DNA of 13,808 nt from Gammaproteobacteria bacterium (GTDB lineage Bacteria; Pseudomonadota; Gammaproteobacteria; Pseudomonadales; Azotimanducaceae): assembly GCA_002726925.1 (NCBI GenBank), contig PBTJ01000092.1, positions 19,730 through 33,537 on the forward strand, read 5' to 3'. The notes under the pieces were generated by a model that was not told the DNA's origin, ran no database searches, and saw only the letters and a list, made by a program, of their open reading frames with translations. Positions within the stretch are counted from its first letter, which is position 1. Every line of letters begins with the position of its first letter. Made by a program: the position numbers and the translations under genes. Shown here in pieces: positions 1 through 6,936 of this stretch.

Positions 1-729
1 GCCAAAGCCATGGGTGCCAGCGTCGGCTCATTGGGGCCCGTGAACTGCGGCATCCCCTTTTATGTCGACGCAAGCGCAGCCAGCATTGCCGACTTTGTGT
101 GCGGCGCCAACGAAGACGGTGTGCATTTACGCGGCGTGAACTGGCAGCGAGATGTCGCGCTTGCCCCCGAGCAGATTGTCGATGTGCGTAATGTGGTTGA
201 GGGCGACTCAGCGCCAGACGGCAAGGGCAAGATACAGTTCTTACGCGGCATCGAAGTAGGCCATATTTTTCAGCTAGACCGCTCCTACAGTGCGCCCATG
301 CAGGCCACCGTGCTAGACCACGAAGGTAACAACCAGGTGCCAATCATGGGTTGCTATGGCATGGGTGTAACGCGCTTGGTGGCTGCGGTGATCGAGCAAA
401 ACCATGACGACAATGGTATCGCTTGGCCAGCGCCACTTGCTCCGTTTCAGCTTCATATTATTGCGCTGAACGCGCAAAAGTCGGAGGCGGTGAGGGAAGC
501 TGCTGAGCGCCTCTATCAACAAGCGTGTGATCGGGGTATCGAAGTCCTGCTCGATGACAGAGCCGAGCGGCCCGGCGTGAAGTTTGCCGAAGCAGATCTC
601 ATTGGCATTCCGCATAGAATCGTTATTGGTGATCGTGGGCTAAAAAGTGGCGTGGCGGAATATCGCAAACGCAGCGATGAAACCGCGACGGAAGTCGCGC
701 TTGAGCACGCGCTGGATGCCCTCACCTAA
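1..729 (+). CDS. proS: Prolyl-tRNA synthetase, C-terminal part (5' truncated by window)
   Basis: This is the C-terminal part of cytoplasmic ProRS, which attaches proline to tRNA-Pro. The reading frame is open from base 1, so the gene starts outside the window; the ATG at position 10 is internal. The fragment begins in the end of the YbaK-like editing insertion found in bacterial-type ProRS. It continues through class II motif 3 (GCYGMGVTRLVAAVIEQN, about residues 121-138 of the fragment, containing the motif arginine). It ends with the anticodon-binding domain, marked by the stretch GIEVLLDDRAERPGVKFA and the nearby IGIPHRIVIGDR. The sequence matches my memory of E. coli ProS closely across the whole fragment. 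The gene ends in TAA and converges on a thioredoxin-like gene, with 58 bp between the stop codons. Only the truncation is unusual; the identity is secure. Confidence 0.97.
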   Translation, partial: AKAMGASVGSLGPVNCGIPFYVDASAASIADFVCGANEDGVHLRGVNWQRDVALAPEQIVDVRNVVEGDSAPDGKGKIQFLRGIEVGHIFQLDRSYSAPMQATVLDHEGNNQVPIMGCYGMGVTRLVAAVIEQNHDDNGIAWPAPLAPFQLHIIALNAQKSEAVREAAERLYQQACDRGIEVLLDDRAERPGVKFAEADLIGIPHRIVIGDRGLKSGVAEYRKRSDETATEVALEHALDALT

Positions 730-736
730 GCTAGGT

Positions 737-772
737 CGAACGCAGCTAAAATCTCGCCGAACCCAGCTCAAA
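737..772. repeat. Short imperfect direct repeat between proS and the thioredoxin-like gene
   Basis: Two 15-bp copies (CGAACGCAGCTAAAA at 737-751 and CGAACCCAGCTCAAA at 758-772) match at 13 of 15 positions, 21 bp apart. A third partial CGAACC follows at 773-778. The repeat lies in the 58-bp gap between two convergent genes. It forms no hairpin with a T-tract, so I do not call it a terminator. Its function is unknown and it may be chance or a remnant. Confidence 0.35.
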
Positions 773-787
773 CGAACCTTGGTACCG

Positions 788-1309
788 CTACATTTGGGGC
801 GGAGGCTGAGCGGAATCCAACTTTGCTGCAATTAGCGCTTCTGCGGTTTGAGGCCCTACAAGCACTCGATGGAGTGCACCACCCGGCGCGATCACGACAG
901 TCATTGGCAATACTGTCGCTTCGTCGTATCCAAGAATGCTTTGGGGATCATCAAGCAGGGTCGGAAAGGTGATGCCCAAGGCATCGATAGACGCCTGCAG
1001 TTCACCACCCTGAAGATAGTCGTAGTTAACGCCTAGCACCGTAAAACCATCGTCCGAGCCGTTCAAGTGGTTAAGCTCCGGCACTTCTTCGCGGCAGGGA
1101 CCACACCAGTCGGCCCAATAATTGATCAGCACCCATTCACCCTGCCATTGGCTTGGGCTCGTAATACCGCCGTCGAACAGGCGCAGCGGATGCTTCGGCG
1201 CGCTGTCCGCGCAGGCCACCAACACCAAGACAGCGCTTAGCAGCAAGCCCCACAGGCTTGCACGCAACGTTCGGTGAACAGGCTGCTGTACTTGAGTTTT
1301 CGGCGTCAT
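788..1309 (-). CDS. Thioredoxin-fold lipoprotein, TlpA/ResA-like
   Basis: This is a predicted membrane-anchored periplasmic thiol-disulfide protein of the TlpA/ResA/DsbE type, 173 aa from the ATG at 1309. The N-terminus has a basic region, a hydrophobic segment (about residues 18-32) and a lipobox LVAC with Cys33, so lipoprotein processing is likely. The redox motif WCGPC is at residues 68-72 within NYWADWCGPC, and the cis-proline loop is VLPMT (Pro135). The tail (PQTAEALIAAKLDSAQ) fits the last helix of the fold. A TTG five codons upstream (1324) is an alternative start; neither start has a strong Shine-Dalgarno sequence, and ATG is preferred by default. The gene converges on proS and diverges from the arsC-like gene. 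Its substrate cannot be read from the sequence. Candidate roles are cytochrome c maturation or general periplasmic disulfide reduction, but no ccm or dsb neighbours are present. Confidence 0.88.
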   Translation of the reverse strand: MTPKTQVQQPVHRTLRASLWGLLLSAVLVLVACADSAPKHPLRLFDGGITSPSQWQGEWVLINYWADWCGPCREEVPELNHLNGSDDGFTVLGVNYDYLQGGELQASIDALGITFPTLLDDPQSILGYDEATVLPMTVVIAPGGALHRVLVGPQTAEALIAAKLDSAQPPPQM

Positions 1310-1391
1310 TATTATTTCGGACAAATACTTAATCTCTGGAAATACTCCGTCTAACAGCGTCTTCTTGATGTGAATAATCCAGTGTCGCGCC

Positions 1392-1397
1392 TATACT
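1392..1397 (+). promoter_or_regulatory. Possible -10 element for the arsC-wrbA-DUF2069 cluster
   Basis: TATACT matches the sigma70 -10 consensus at 5 of 6 positions and lies 42 bp before the arsC-like ATG, in the 130-bp divergent gap. No good -35 sits at 16-18 bp. The nearest candidate, TTGATG at 1365-1370, would need a 21-bp spacer. This is therefore a weak call based on one hexamer. Confidence 0.3.
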
Positions 1398-1439
1398 ATT
1401 CTCATCATTTCGCCTGCGCGCTGTTGAGACCATAAGACC

Positions 1440-1790
1440 ATGTCTAGCTTTACGATTTATCACAACCCGCGCTGTTCCAAATCTCGGCAAACCCTAGCCC
1501 TGCTCAACGAGCGCGGCATTGAACCAGAGATCATCGAATATCTTAAGTGGCCTCTGTCCTTCGATGATCTAAAATCTTTGCAACAAAAATTGGATGTTCC
1601 GGCAGTGGCGATGATTCGCAGCAAGGAACAGGCCTTTGAAGATCTTGGGCTGAATGCTGCGCCGCAAAGCCACGACGCCCTACTGAAGGCAATCGCTGTG
1701 CAGCCTATATTGCTCGAGCGACCTATTGTCGTTCGCGGCAATCAGGCGGTTATCGGCAGGCCTCCTGAAAACGTGATGGAACTGCTATGA
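1440..1790 (+). CDS. arsC: ArsC/YfgD-family arsenate reductase-like protein (glutaredoxin-linked type)
   Basis: This 116-aa thioredoxin-fold protein belongs to the ArsC family that uses glutathione/glutaredoxin. The active-site loop HNPRCSKSR covers residues 8-16, with Cys12 as the presumed nucleophile. Arginines in the family positions are R60 (IRSKEQ), R94 (RPIVV) and R107 (GRPPE). The length and the GRPPE ending match E. coli YfgD (about 119 aa) better than plasmid ArsC (about 141 aa), so true arsenate reduction is plausible but unproven. There is no arsR, arsB or acr3 nearby, which argues against a dedicated arsenic operon. The stop codon overlaps the wrbA start as ATGA (1787-1790), implying translational coupling. 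The ATG lacks a strong Shine-Dalgarno sequence. Family call is certain; substrate is not. Confidence 0.9.
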   Translation: MSSFTIYHNPRCSKSRQTLALLNERGIEPEIIEYLKWPLSFDDLKSLQQKLDVPAVAMIRSKEQAFEDLGLNAAPQSHDALLKAIAVQPILLERPIVVRGNQAVIGRPPENVMELL

Positions 1791-2392
1791 GCCAGCCCTA
1801 TGTGTTGATTCTCTATTACTCGCGCACCCAAGGCACGGCAAACGTGGCCTTGCGTATGGCCAGAGGTGTCGATCAAGTTGAGGGCATCGAGCCGAGATTA
1901 CGCACGGTACCTCCTGTTAGCGCGGTCAGTGAGCGCACTGCTCCTAGTGTCCCGGATGACGGGGCGGTCTTTTGTAGCAAGGAAGATCTGATTGGCTGCA
2001 GTGGCCTCGCCTTGGGCAGCGCTACGCGCTTTGGCAACATGGCGGCACCGCTTAAGTACTTTCTCGATACCACGGCAGACCTCTGGGCTGACCACCACCT
2101 GGTAGGCAAACCGGCCAGCGTTTTCTGTTCCACCGGTTCATTGCATGGTGGTCAAGAGTCCACCCTGCTCACAATGATGGTTCCGCTGCTGCATCATGGA
2201 ATGTTGATTCAGGGACTCCCCTACAGCTTGCCGGAACTCAACAAGACCCAAAGTGGCGGCACGCCCTATGGTGCGACTCACGTGCAGGGCCATACAGACG
2301 GCGCAAAGTTGACCGAGCACGAAGCTAATTTGGCTGTTAGTGCGGGTAAACAATTGGCCGAGCTATCGCTGCGCCTGCACCACACTAGGTAG
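1787..2392 (+). CDS. wrbA: WrbA-type NAD(P)H:quinone oxidoreductase (flavodoxin fold)
   Basis: This predicted cytoplasmic FMN enzyme reduces quinones by two electrons, which avoids semiquinone radicals. At 201 aa it has the usual WrbA length. FMN-binding segments are visible in order: SRTQGTA (residues 12-18, phosphate loop), GSATRFGNM (77-85) and the STG-GGQEST region (115-126). HHGM (136-139) and GGTPYGAT (157-164) are also WrbA hallmarks. The start overlaps the end of the arsC-like gene by 4 bp, and a DUF2069 gene follows 44 bp downstream, so the three are probably one transcript. I recall this arsC-wrbA-DUF2069 order from Pseudomonas and related genomes. Compared with E. coli WrbA the N-terminal loop carries SRTQGTA instead of SMYGHIE, a normal variant of the subfamily. 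Confidence 0.93.
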   Translation: MSQPYVLILYYSRTQGTANVALRMARGVDQVEGIEPRLRTVPPVSAVSERTAPSVPDDGAVFCSKEDLIGCSGLALGSATRFGNMAAPLKYFLDTTADLWADHHLVGKPASVFCSTGSLHGGQESTLLTMMVPLLHHGMLIQGLPYSLPELNKTQSGGTPYGATHVQGHTDGAKLTEHEANLAVSAGKQLAELSLRLHHTR

Positions 2393-2436
2393 GCAACCAG
2401 AATCGATCTCGCAATCAACCAACGTAAGGTGCATTC

Positions 2437-2823
2437 ATGCAAGGTTGGCTTTTCCTCACATTTATCATGGTTGGTTCTCTCGTCGGCGTGACCGGCATGC
2501 GTCAGTTTTTCGTTGAGCCACTGTCCGACCTTAGCGTCAATGCGATTTGGTTTGTGCTGCAAATTCTGCCGTTGTTGCTTTGCCTGCCCGCGGCGCTGAG
2601 AGGTCAGCTAAAGGGTATGTTCTTCCTATGCTTGGTCAGCACGCTGTATTTCATTCACGGCGTACTGATCGTCTTTGATCCAGAGCTTTTTTACTGGGCA
2701 GTCGCCGAGCTGTTTTTTTCGCTGGCTTTGTGCGCCATCACGGCCCTGTTCGTGCGTAAGCTTCGCGAGTTCAACGCCACTCATGGGGCCGATGAGCCAG
2801 AGAGCGTAGAACCCAACACTTAG
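2437..2823 (+). CDS. DUF2069 family inner-membrane protein
   Basis: This small 128-aa integral membrane protein has four hydrophobic segments, at about residues 3-21, 37-54, 61-81 and 86-108, and a hydrophilic acidic tail (DEPESVEPNT). The RQFFVEP motif after the first segment and the overall size fit DUF2069, a family of unknown function. The start ATG is supported by AAGGTG about 6 bp upstream. The gene follows wrbA by 44 bp on the same strand and probably shares its promoter. In pseudomonads I recall the same family beside wrbA and close to hda; here hda is absent and the gene instead ends 3 bp from a convergent gene. I cannot assign a function. A link to quinone or redox homeostasis rests on neighbourhood only. 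Confidence 0.8.
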   Translation: MQGWLFLTFIMVGSLVGVTGMRQFFVEPLSDLSVNAIWFVLQILPLLLCLPAALRGQLKGMFFLCLVSTLYFIHGVLIVFDPELFYWAVAELFFSLALCAITALFVRKLREFNATHGADEPESVEPNT

Positions 2824-2826
2824 GCC

Positions 2827-3165
2827 TTAGTGAATAATCGGCGATTGCTCTAGGACGACGACCGCTTCGGCCTCTTCAACGTCTTGCACGAGATAACGGC
2901 GCGTCGTGATGCCGCCATCTGAGATCTCTGGGACACGCCGCAAAAAAGCTTCTACGTGAGGTGTCGATAGGTGAGCCATGAGCGCATCCATGGATTCCCA
3001 TTCTTGTAGTACCACCAAGGTATCTGGGTCTGATAACCCTCGGTAAAACTCATAGGTGATACAGCCTTCTTCACTGCGGGCTGCCATGACTAGATCTTGC
3101 GCCATGGCGAGCGCACGATCTAACTGCCCCGACTTTATCGGGATACTGCCTTGCATAATGATCAC
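2827..3165 (-). CDS. ABM-fold monooxygenase-like protein (putative quinol monooxygenase, YgiN-like)
   Basis: This 112-aa protein has one antibiotic-biosynthesis-monooxygenase (dimeric ferredoxin-like) domain. The features are a first strand IIMQGSIPIKSGQ, a helix with repeated acidic and basic residues, EEGCITYEFYRGLSDPDTLVVLQEWES (written here as a description of residues 32-58), then AHLSTPHVEAF. The pattern of cysteine and tyrosine in CITYEFY and of the EW pair is typical of the family. The GTG at 3165 is chosen because GGATGG lies about 10 bp upstream and because family members start with a short MII/MIV strand; the ATG at 3156 is an alternative. Only one base separates the GTG from the prpE stop, so coupling is likely. 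YgiN acts on menadiol, but the family also includes heme-degrading and anthrone-oxidising enzymes, so the substrate is unknown. Confidence 0.82.
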   Translation of the reverse strand: MIIMQGSIPIKSGQLDRALAMAQDLVMAARSEEGCITYEFYRGLSDPDTLVVLQEWESMDALMAHLSTPHVEAFLRRVPEISDGGITTRRYLVQDVEEAEAVVVLEQSPIIH

Positions 3166-3166
3166 G

Positions 3167-5077
3167 CTATTTTATCCATCCTTGGCTGCTCAGCGTTTGG
3201 TGTAACTCATCGATAATGGCTGGATCATCAATGGTGGAGGGTACTGTGTAGCTTTCACCATCAATCATCTTTCGAATCACTTGCCGCAGAATTTTACCGG
3301 ATCGCGTCTTCGGTAATCTTGCAACGATCAGAGCACGCTTGAAATTTGCGATGGGCCCTACAGCATTGCGCACTGCTTGCACCAATTCGGCCTGCAGTAT
3401 CGATGCTTCTAGGTTGACACCGTCTTTCACCAGCAGCAATCCCGCTGGCACCTGGCCCTTTTCCGCATCAGCAATGCCAACCACCGCACATTCTGCGATC
3501 GCCGGATGCTCTGCCACAACCTCTTCGATACGCCCTGTAGACAATCGATGACCCGCTACGTTGATCACATCGTCGGTGCGCCCCATGACGAAAACGTAAC
3601 CATCCTCATCACGATAGCCGCCATCGCCAGTCAAATAAAACCCAGGGTATTCACTGAAATAGCTGTCCTCAAAACGCTGGTGATCGTTCCACACCGTAGG
3701 AAAGGCACTGGGCGGCAGCGGCGCTTTGATGACAATTGCGCCCTCCTGATTTGGCCCCACTTCCTGCCCGTCTTCGTCCATTACACGCAAATCCCAGCCC
3801 GGCGCGGGCAGTGAACACGATCCGGCCTTGGATTCGAGCAGCTCGATTCCCGCCATGTTGGCGCAAATTGACCAACCGGTTTCTGTTTGCCACCAATGAT
3901 CGATCACGGGAACGTGCAGGTGCTCTTTCAGCCAATGGTAGGTCGGTGGATCCAAGCGCTCGCCAGCGACGAATTGGTACGCCAAGTTCGATATATCGTA
4001 TTGCTTCAACAACTCACAATCTGGATCTTCCTTACGCATCGCGCGAAATGCCGTGGGCGCGACGAAAAAGCTCTTCACTTTGTGGTCGGCTAAGACGCGC
4101 CAAAACGCCCCGGCATCCGGCGTCTTAACCGGCTTGCCCTCATATAGAACCGTAGTGCAACCGGCGAACAATGGGCCATAGACGATATAGGAGTGACCGA
4201 CCACCCAGCCAACATCTGAGGCTGCCCAATACACATCGCCTACCCCAACACCATAAACCGCGCTCATGCTGTAATTCAGGGCCACCGCGTGCCCGCCATT
4301 GTCTCTGACGATACCCTTGGGTCTACCCGTGGTACCTGACGTGTACAGCACGTAGAGCGGATCTGTCGCCTTGACCGGCACGCAGTCGACCGGCGAGGCT
4401 TCGCCCTCCCACGTCAACCAGTCGATGTCCCTTGGCGCCGCCAAGGTTGCCTCAGATTGTGGGCGTTGCAGCATGACAACGTGATCGGGTTTATGGGCCG
4501 CTAGATCTATCGCGTCGTTCAACAGAGGTTGATACGCAATCACGCGATCACCTTCGATACCGCAAGAGGCGGCAAGCATTACTTTTGGATTAGCATCGTC
4601 TATACGCATGGCCAGTTCCTTCGGCGCAAAGCCGCCAAAGACAACCGAGTGAATCGCGCCGATGCGAGCGCAAGCCAGCATCGCTGCCACCGTCTCGGGC
4701 ACCATGGGCATGTAAATCACGACGACGTCACCCTTCGTAACGCCCAATTCGGCAAGACCGCCAGCAATGGTCGCGGTCTTTTCAAGCAGTTGCGCATAGG
4801 TGAAATGCTGGACCACGCCGGTGACAGGTGAATCGTAGATCAGCGCGGTTTGCTCGCCCCGACCCCCGACCACATGCTGGTCCAAGGCCACGTAGCAGGA
4901 ATTCAGCACACCATCTGAAAACCAGCGCCAAACACCGTTTTGATCTTTTTCGAGGATTTTTTCGGGAGCTTCAACCCATGGAATTCTAGTGGCTTGCTCA
5001 GCCCAAAAGCTCTCGGGGTCGGCCAAGGATCTGGCGTATACCTGTGTGTAGGTTCCAGTGGTGATGTCCGTTGGCAT
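3167..5077 (-). CDS. prpE: Propionyl-CoA synthetase (acyl-CoA synthetase, PrpE/ACSS3 type)
   Basis: This 636-aa cytoplasmic adenylate-forming enzyme activates a short-chain acid, most likely propionate, to its CoA ester using ATP. The order of domains is the ACAS N-terminal part (FWAEQATRIPW, residues 24-34), the phosphate loop YTSGTTGRPKG (245-255), SDVGWVVGHSYIVYGPL (287-303), WWQTETG (395-401), GRTDDVINVAGHR (499-511) and the catalytic lysine K595 in KTRSGK. The phrase GIVRDNGGHAVAL after the loop and STIDDPAIIDEL near the C-terminus favour PrpE over acetyl-CoA synthetase. The ATG at 5077 is chosen because GGAG lies 5 bp upstream; a TTG at 5110 lacks such support. No prpB, prpC or prpD genes are present, so the role could also be acetate or related acid activation. 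The ABM gene follows directly. Confidence 0.88.
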   Translation of the reverse strand: MPTDITTGTYTQVYARSLADPESFWAEQATRIPWVEAPEKILEKDQNGVWRWFSDGVLNSCYVALDQHVVGGRGEQTALIYDSPVTGVVQHFTYAQLLEKTATIAGGLAELGVTKGDVVVIYMPMVPETVAAMLACARIGAIHSVVFGGFAPKELAMRIDDANPKVMLAASCGIEGDRVIAYQPLLNDAIDLAAHKPDHVVMLQRPQSEATLAAPRDIDWLTWEGEASPVDCVPVKATDPLYVLYTSGTTGRPKGIVRDNGGHAVALNYSMSAVYGVGVGDVYWAASDVGWVVGHSYIVYGPLFAGCTTVLYEGKPVKTPDAGAFWRVLADHKVKSFFVAPTAFRAMRKEDPDCELLKQYDISNLAYQFVAGERLDPPTYHWLKEHLHVPVIDHWWQTETGWSICANMAGIELLESKAGSCSLPAPGWDLRVMDEDGQEVGPNQEGAIVIKAPLPPSAFPTVWNDHQRFEDSYFSEYPGFYLTGDGGYRDEDGYVFVMGRTDDVINVAGHRLSTGRIEEVVAEHPAIAECAVVGIADAEKGQVPAGLLLVKDGVNLEASILQAELVQAVRNAVGPIANFKRALIVARLPKTRSGKILRQVIRKMIDGESYTVPSTIDDPAIIDELHQTLSSQGWIK

Positions 5078-5131
5078 AAGGACTCCTGCTTCTGCTCCAG
5101 CCAGCCTCAAGTCTGCGTTTTATCGGAGGAC

Positions 5132-5163
5132 AAAAAAACCGTCAGCTTATTCAAACTGACGGT
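5132..5163 (-). terminator. Intrinsic terminator downstream of the AP2-like gene
   Basis: Read on the minus strand, an 8-bp perfect stem (ACCGTCAG, 5156-5163, with CTGACGGT, 5138-5145) encloses a 10-nt loop and is followed at once by seven T residues (5132-5138, sharing the last stem base). It lies about 100 bp past the stop of the AP2-like gene and 55 bp before the prpE start. Simple termination of the upstream transcript is the default reading; a leader attenuator of prpE cannot be excluded. Confidence 0.8.
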
Positions 5164-5264
5164 CAGAAGAACATCGCTGCGCATACCCTTAGTGTCTGCA
5201 CTTGTATATGGACAGCCTGACTAACGCTCTCTATCCACCGGTTATATGCGGCCGCGTCGCGGCG

Positions 5265-5762
5265 TTACTGCGTGTATCGCTTGATCTGAGCGGGTTTCGG
5301 ACAACGCGCAATAAGATCCTTGTAGGTCTTCATGCGTTTGCCGATATTCTTATGCTCACAATAAAAATCCACTGCCCGGCGCCACGCTTCCACTCGGCCA
5401 TGTTTGGCTATGGAGACGGTGGTATTAACAATCTTCAAGCGTACGCGCGACATGACGCCAACCTGAAATACCGGTGTAAGGGTACCGCTCTTCTCACGTT
5501 TCATGCGGCACAAAATACCCTTTATCTGACCTGTTTCATCGAGATTAATCTCGCGATCATTTTTGTCCCGCCTCTTCTGCTGCAGCACTTTAAGCTCGGC
5601 ATCACGCGTCTCTGCTAAGGCCTTCACCTCAGATTTCTTCGCACCGCGAATGCGCTTGCTGTTTTCTTTTAGGGAGAAATATTCTTGGTAGGTCTTGCCA
5701 TCGATTTGGCGTCTGACTCTAAAGCCGTAGAATCGCGGATTGTCTAACAGTTCTACACTCAT
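5265..5762 (-). CDS. Small basic protein with two AP2-like (putative DNA-binding) segments
   Basis: I do not recognise a named family; the description is from visible pattern. The 165-aa protein is basic. Residues 10-60 read like a beta hairpin plus helix (YGFRVRRQIDGKTYQEYFSL, then a Lys/Arg linker and ALAETRDAEL), as in bacterial AP2/ERF-like or integrase arm-type DNA-binding domains. After a charged linker (62-75), residues 77-137 look like a second copy: TGQIKGILCR, strands around PVFQVGVMSR, then SIAKHGRVEAWRRAVDFY, resembling the FSIKKYGEEEAFRLA pattern of bacterial AP2 domains. A specific DNA-binding role is inference. The ATG at 5762 has AAGGA 7 bp upstream; an ATG at 5783 has none. 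The gene is monocistronic: an intrinsic terminator follows and 281 bp separate it from kdsA. No integrase, transposase or HNH domain is fused or adjacent. Confidence 0.6.
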   Translation of the reverse strand: MSVELLDNPRFYGFRVRRQIDGKTYQEYFSLKENSKRIRGAKKSEVKALAETRDAELKVLQQKRRDKNDREINLDETGQIKGILCRMKREKSGTLTPVFQVGVMSRVRLKIVNTTVSIAKHGRVEAWRRAVDFYCEHKNIGKRMKTYKDLIARCPKPAQIKRYTQ

Positions 5763-5856
5763 CGAGGAATCCTTCTTTCGCATTTTTATTTTCAGGATAA
5801 GGCTGCGATATCCGGTCGTATCGCCCAGCTTCCCGCTAAAACGTCAGTCCCCTCCT

Positions 5857-5895
5857 GCCTAACGCCTATGCCTATCTTTTACTTTCTTTTACTTT
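5857..5895. repeat. Phased short direct repeats upstream of the AP2-like gene
   Basis: On the + strand GCCTA occurs three times (starting at 5857, 5864 and 5870), followed immediately by a perfect tandem duplication of CTTTTACTTT (5876-5885 and 5886-5895). The 10-bp period equals about one helical turn. The block lies 95-133 bp upstream of the AP2-like start codon in the 281-bp gap before kdsA. It could be a protein-binding site or simple-sequence slippage; nothing in the sequence decides this. Confidence 0.45.
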
Positions 5896-5908
5896 TTCTC
5901 TCCCCGAC

Positions 5909-5935
5909 GCCGCCATTTAACCCCAAAATAGCGGC
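5909..5935. other. Imperfect inverted repeat downstream of kdsA
   Basis: Arms at 5909-5918 and 5926-5935 pair at 9 of 10 positions (one C/A mismatch at 5914/5930) around a 7-nt loop. No T-tract follows on either strand, so it is not a standard intrinsic terminator. It lies about 110 bp past the kdsA stop and next to the repeat block upstream of the AP2-like gene, so it may be a transcript-end structure of kdsA or part of the regulatory region. The rest of this 281-bp gap (5763-6043) holds no tRNA or ORF that I can support. Confidence 0.35.
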
Positions 5936-6043
5936 ACTTTCACGGCTATGAGAGCAAAATTATCTACCAACATCGTTTTCAGGCGACCGAATGCTGGCAC
6001 GGTTATGGATTTTCGCCACATCATTGGCGGACAAATATCAGCC

Positions 6044-6904
<861 letters not shown>

Positions 6905-6936
6905 CTAGTCGTGTGTAATTTGAGTGTCTGGATGCA

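Noticed and set aside
3506-3814. Several open frames of 60-130 codons opposite prpE, kdsA, the racemase and the ABC gene.
   Set aside because: They are antisense shadows of strongly conserved coding regions, with no recognisable motifs or start signals of their own.
5107-5184. A 25-codon minus-strand ORF running through the terminator upstream of prpE, resembling a leader peptide.
   Set aside because: The AAGGG-like sequence is only about 1-2 bp from the ATG, there is no run of regulatory codons, and an ORF of this length is expected by chance.
5251-5263. GC-rich palindrome directly after the AP2-like stop codon.
   Set aside because: The loop is 3 nt and no T-tract follows; the better terminator lies about 100 bp further on.
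6014-6029. Hairpin CGCCA/TGGCG just downstream of kdsA as its terminator.
   Set aside because: The stem is 5 bp and on the minus strand it is followed by AAAA, not by T residues.
5265-6043. The AP2-like gene and its flanks as an integrated mobile element or defence island.
   Set aside because: No tRNA, att-like flanking duplication, integrase, transposase or partner gene could be found around it; only the orphan gene remains as an observation.
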